Positions 62,122 through 64,000 of a stretch of 64,000 nt of DNA are shown here, one piece after another. Position 1 is the stretch's first letter; every line of letters begins with the position of its first letter. A program made the position numbers and the translations under genes. A model generated the notes under the pieces. It saw only the letters and a program-made list of their open reading frames with translations. It was not told the origin of the DNA and ran no database searches. The stretch comes from M3007 sp044350425 (lineage in GTDB: Bacteria; Bacteroidota; Bacteroidia; Chitinophagales; Saprospiraceae): positions 1-64,000 of the forward strand of contig JBILHS010000014.1 of the NCBI GenBank assembly GCA_044350425.1. The letters are read 5' to 3'.

Positions 62122-63447
62122 ATGAATATCGCCGTCGTTGGAACTGGCTACGTTGGGCTGGTCACTGGAACTTGTTTTGCCGAAACCGGCAACAATGTCA
62201 TTTGTGTTGACAACAATCACGAAAAGGTCAAAAGCCTGCGCGCAGGAAAGATCCCTATTTTCGAACCCGGTCTCGATGTCCTCTTTGAGCGCAATACCAA
62301 AGAAGGCCGTCTGCATTTTACCACCGATCTGAAAGCGGCCGTGGATAAAGCGACCATCATATTTTTAGCCCTCCCCACCCCGCCCGGCGATGATGGCTCT
62401 GCGGACCTTTCTTACATCATGGGGGTGGCCAAGGATCTGAGTGAAATCATCACAGACTATAAAGTGATCGTGGATAAGAGCACCGTCCCCGTAGGCACGG
62501 CCGAAAAAGTGGCGGCCATCATGGTGAAAAAGCTCTCCAAAAAGATGTTCGACGTGGTATCCAACCCTGAATTCCTGCGGGAAGGTGTGGCGGTGGACGA
62601 CTTCATGAAACCCGACCGCGTGGTGGTGGGCACCCGAAGCGAACGAGCCCGCAAGGTCATGCGCCAGCTGTACGAGCCCTTTGTCCGTCAGGGCAATCCG
62701 ATCTATTTCATGGATGAGCGCAGCGCCGAAATGACCAAATACGCCGCCAATGCTTACCTGGCGGCCCGTATTTCATTCATGAATGAGATCGCCAATCTCT
62801 GCGAAAAAGTGGGCGCCAACGTGGACCAGGTGCGCATTGGCATGGGCTCAGATTCGCGTATCGGCAAGCGATTCCTGTTTCCGGGCATCGGTTATGGCGG
62901 CTCCTGTTTCCCTAAAGACGTTCAGGCACTGGCCAAGACCGCTTCCGAATATTCCTACGATTTCAAGATCCTGAAATCCGTGATGAAAGTCAACGGGATC
63001 CAGAAGGGTGTGCTGACCAAAAAAATAAAGAAGCATTACAAAAACGACCTTGCTGGCAAAACCATTGCGGTCTGGGGACTGGCGTTCAAACCCAACACCG
63101 ACGATATCCGGGAAGCTCCGGCGCTGGTCATCATGGACGAACTTTTAGCCATGGGCGCCAAGATCCGCGCTTTCGACCCCGAAGCCATGGACCACGTTCG
63201 TTCCATTTATGGCAACCGGATCACACTTTGCGACAAGATGTATGATGTGCTGGAAGGAGCCGATTGCCTGGCGATCATGACGGAATGGAATGAGTTTCGC
63301 ACGCCTGATTTCGAACACATGGCTGCTACCCTGAGTGAAAAGATCATCTTCGACGGACGGAATGTGTACGATACGGAGCAGATGAAAGAACTGGGTTTTC
63401 AGTATGTTAGTATGGGTCGGCCGAAGGTTCGGGGGAAAAAGGGTTAA
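62122..63447 (+). CDS. ugd: UDP-glucose 6-dehydrogenase
   Basis: Oxidises UDP-glucose to UDP-glucuronate with two NAD. The N-terminal Rossmann fold begins MNIAVVGTGYVGLVTGTCFAE, followed by VDKSTVPVGT, NPEFLREGVAVDDF and the catalytic Cys262 in GIGYGGSCFPKD. The C-terminal domain contains WGLAFKPNTDDIREAPAL. The length of 441 residues is standard. GDP-mannose dehydrogenases are close relatives, but the pattern favours the UDP-glucose enzyme. UDP-glucuronate feeds surface polysaccharides, which fits the glycosyltransferase at 56 kb. Confidence 0.94.
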   Translation: MNIAVVGTGYVGLVTGTCFAETGNNVICVDNNHEKVKSLRAGKIPIFEPGLDVLFERNTKEGRLHFTTDLKAAVDKATIIFLALPTPPGDDGSADLSYIMGVAKDLSEIITDYKVIVDKSTVPVGTAEKVAAIMVKKLSKKMFDVVSNPEFLREGVAVDDFMKPDRVVVGTRSERARKVMRQLYEPFVRQGNPIYFMDERSAEMTKYAANAYLAARISFMNEIANLCEKVGANVDQVRIGMGSDSRIGKRFLFPGIGYGGSCFPKDVQALAKTASEYSYDFKILKSVMKVNGIQKGVLTKKIKKHYKNDLAGKTIAVWGLAFKPNTDDIREAPALVIMDELLAMGAKIRAFDPEAMDHVRSIYGNRITLCDKMYDVLEGADCLAIMTEWNEFRTPDFEHMAATLSEKIIFDGRNVYDTEQMKELGFQYVSMGRPKVRGKKG

Positions 63448-63457
63448 TTATCGCGGA

Positions 63458-63507
63458 ATGTAATATTTCAGCCAAAGCTTATCCACGCGTTGGCTGAAAT
63501 ATTACAT
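63458..63507. terminator. Hairpin between ugd and the convergent Panacea gene
   Basis: ATGTAATATTTCAGCCAA (63458-63475) and its exact complement (63490-63507) form an 18-base stem with a 14-base loop. The right arm covers the stop and last codon of the minus-strand gene. It probably terminates both convergent transcripts. Confidence 0.85.
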
Positions 63508-64000
63508 CGCTTTAAGTCGATATGCATCCAAATAACTTATAAGCGAACGGTTGGCCGCATTTTTTTGCCAGCCATCTTCTTCGTGGCTGATTTGGATAAT
63601 TTCCTGGCTTTTTACATTCTTAAACCGCTCACTCACGTCCCTCAAAGTGGTTGTTTCAGACTCATCGAGATAATCTGAAATCTGAATTTCACCACCTGGT
63701 AAAAATTTGCTGCCAATGCTCCCGTTTGGGTATTCGTGATGCTCAATCCGCACAAATCCCTCGTTTTCGACAAATTGGAACAGCCCATCAAAATTGTTGG
63801 GCACAGGGCCCATTTCTATGGCCCGGTATTTTGCGCCACTAATAGAACGGCCATGCCGTTTGAAATGAACGAAATCTGCATAGAAAAGAATTTTGTTCAT
63901 CTGGGTTTTGAAAATGGACGTTTTGTCTGCAAAAAACCGAGTCATAGCCCCAAGTCGATGGGGGTTGGGCTGACGAAAGCCGCGTTCCACATCAGGGCGA
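63502..64000 (-). CDS. Panacea-domain (DUF4065) protein, 5' part outside the window
   Basis: The frame is open to the window edge, so the gene is partial. The visible part is the Panacea/SocA-type domain with KTQMNKILFYADFVHFKRHGRSISGAKYRAIEMGPVP near its start. Such domains are found in antitoxins and phage-related proteins (GepA, SocA) and often follow an HTH or zinc-finger N-terminal region, which would lie beyond 64000. An antitoxin role in a toxin-antitoxin pair is possible but the toxin gene is not in view. The stop lies inside the hairpin 63458-63507. Confidence 0.85.
   Translation of the reverse strand, partial: RPDVERGFRQPNPHRLGAMTRFFADKTSIFKTQMNKILFYADFVHFKRHGRSISGAKYRAIEMGPVPNNFDGLFQFVENEGFVRIEHHEYPNGSIGSKFLPGGEIQISDYLDESETTTLRDVSERFKNVKSQEIIQISHEEDGWQKNAANRSLISYLDAYRLKAM

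Overview
The window is chromosomal DNA from a member of the Bacteroidota, most likely a Saprospiria-type bacterium (Saprospira, Lewinella or Haliscomenobacter relatives). The evidence is several secreted proteins with C-terminal type IX secretion sorting domains, a dockerin-like segment of the kind common in that class, a DUF5723 outer-membrane protein, -7 elements of the form TAnnTTTG, and start codons without clear Shine-Dalgarno sequences. I found no rRNA, tRNA, CRISPR array or prophage. The sequence alone cannot fix the genus.

Layout. 0-3.4 kb: small secreted proteins and lipoproteins, a YegP-like protein and nrdB (class I ribonucleotide reductase beta), all on the minus strand, followed by a 0.55 kb AT-rich gap with a cluster of DnaA-box-like sites. 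3.9-8.4 kb: a secreted esterase, a dockerin-like secreted protein and a long acyl-CoA dehydrogenase. 9-12.3 kb: a disaccharide MFS transporter followed by an amylosucrase-type GH13 enzyme, a sucrose-use pair. 12.4-18.3 kb: a vWA protein with a TonB-plug-like segment, a TPR protein and a tandem universal stress protein. 18.5-30.1 kb: an accessory-looking, AT-richer stretch with a YdjC-like lipoprotein, a P-loop kinase/nucleotidyltransferase fusion, and a long minus-strand series (two NAD-dependent epimerase-like enzymes, a CPBP membrane protein, two SDRs of which one has lost its N-terminus, a YghO-like GNAT-fold protein, a membrane desaturase, an M19 peptidase and a sulfotransferase). That series reads like amino-lipid (ceramide- or capnine-type) synthesis and decoration, but the PLP-dependent condensing enzyme is not in the window.

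30.3-33.2 kb: the housekeeping operon rplM-rpsI-rpsB-tsf with promoter and terminator. 33.6-41.2 kb: an RND adaptor lipoprotein without its pump, a DUF58 protein, nspC (carboxynorspermidine decarboxylase), and a lipoprotein/DUF5723 pair. 41.2-46.6 kb: a YheT-type hydrolase, a frameshifted gene, and alaS. 46.9-55.9 kb: a four-module 1,244-residue secreted protein (cytochrome c, PA14, beta-propeller, DUF1080), a BNR/Ycf48-like lipoprotein, one IS4-family insertion sequence, a T9SS cargo protein and a secreted lipase. 56-64 kb: a glycosyltransferase/sugar-transferase-like fusion, dcd, a CoA-binding protein, an OmpA-family protein, ugd and the 3' part of a Panacea (DUF4065) gene cut by the window edge.

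The most unusual property is the number and quality of long inverted repeats. About twenty hairpins with arms of 15-50 bases occur in 64 kb, most of them touching a stop codon. Two share the same palindromic core but have unrelated outer arms that are themselves near-perfect inverted copies. Several run into the last codons of the neighbouring gene, and one lies in frame inside a glycosyltransferase gene. They look like a mixture of MITE-like elements, terminators and palindromes that grew by inverted duplication of local sequence.
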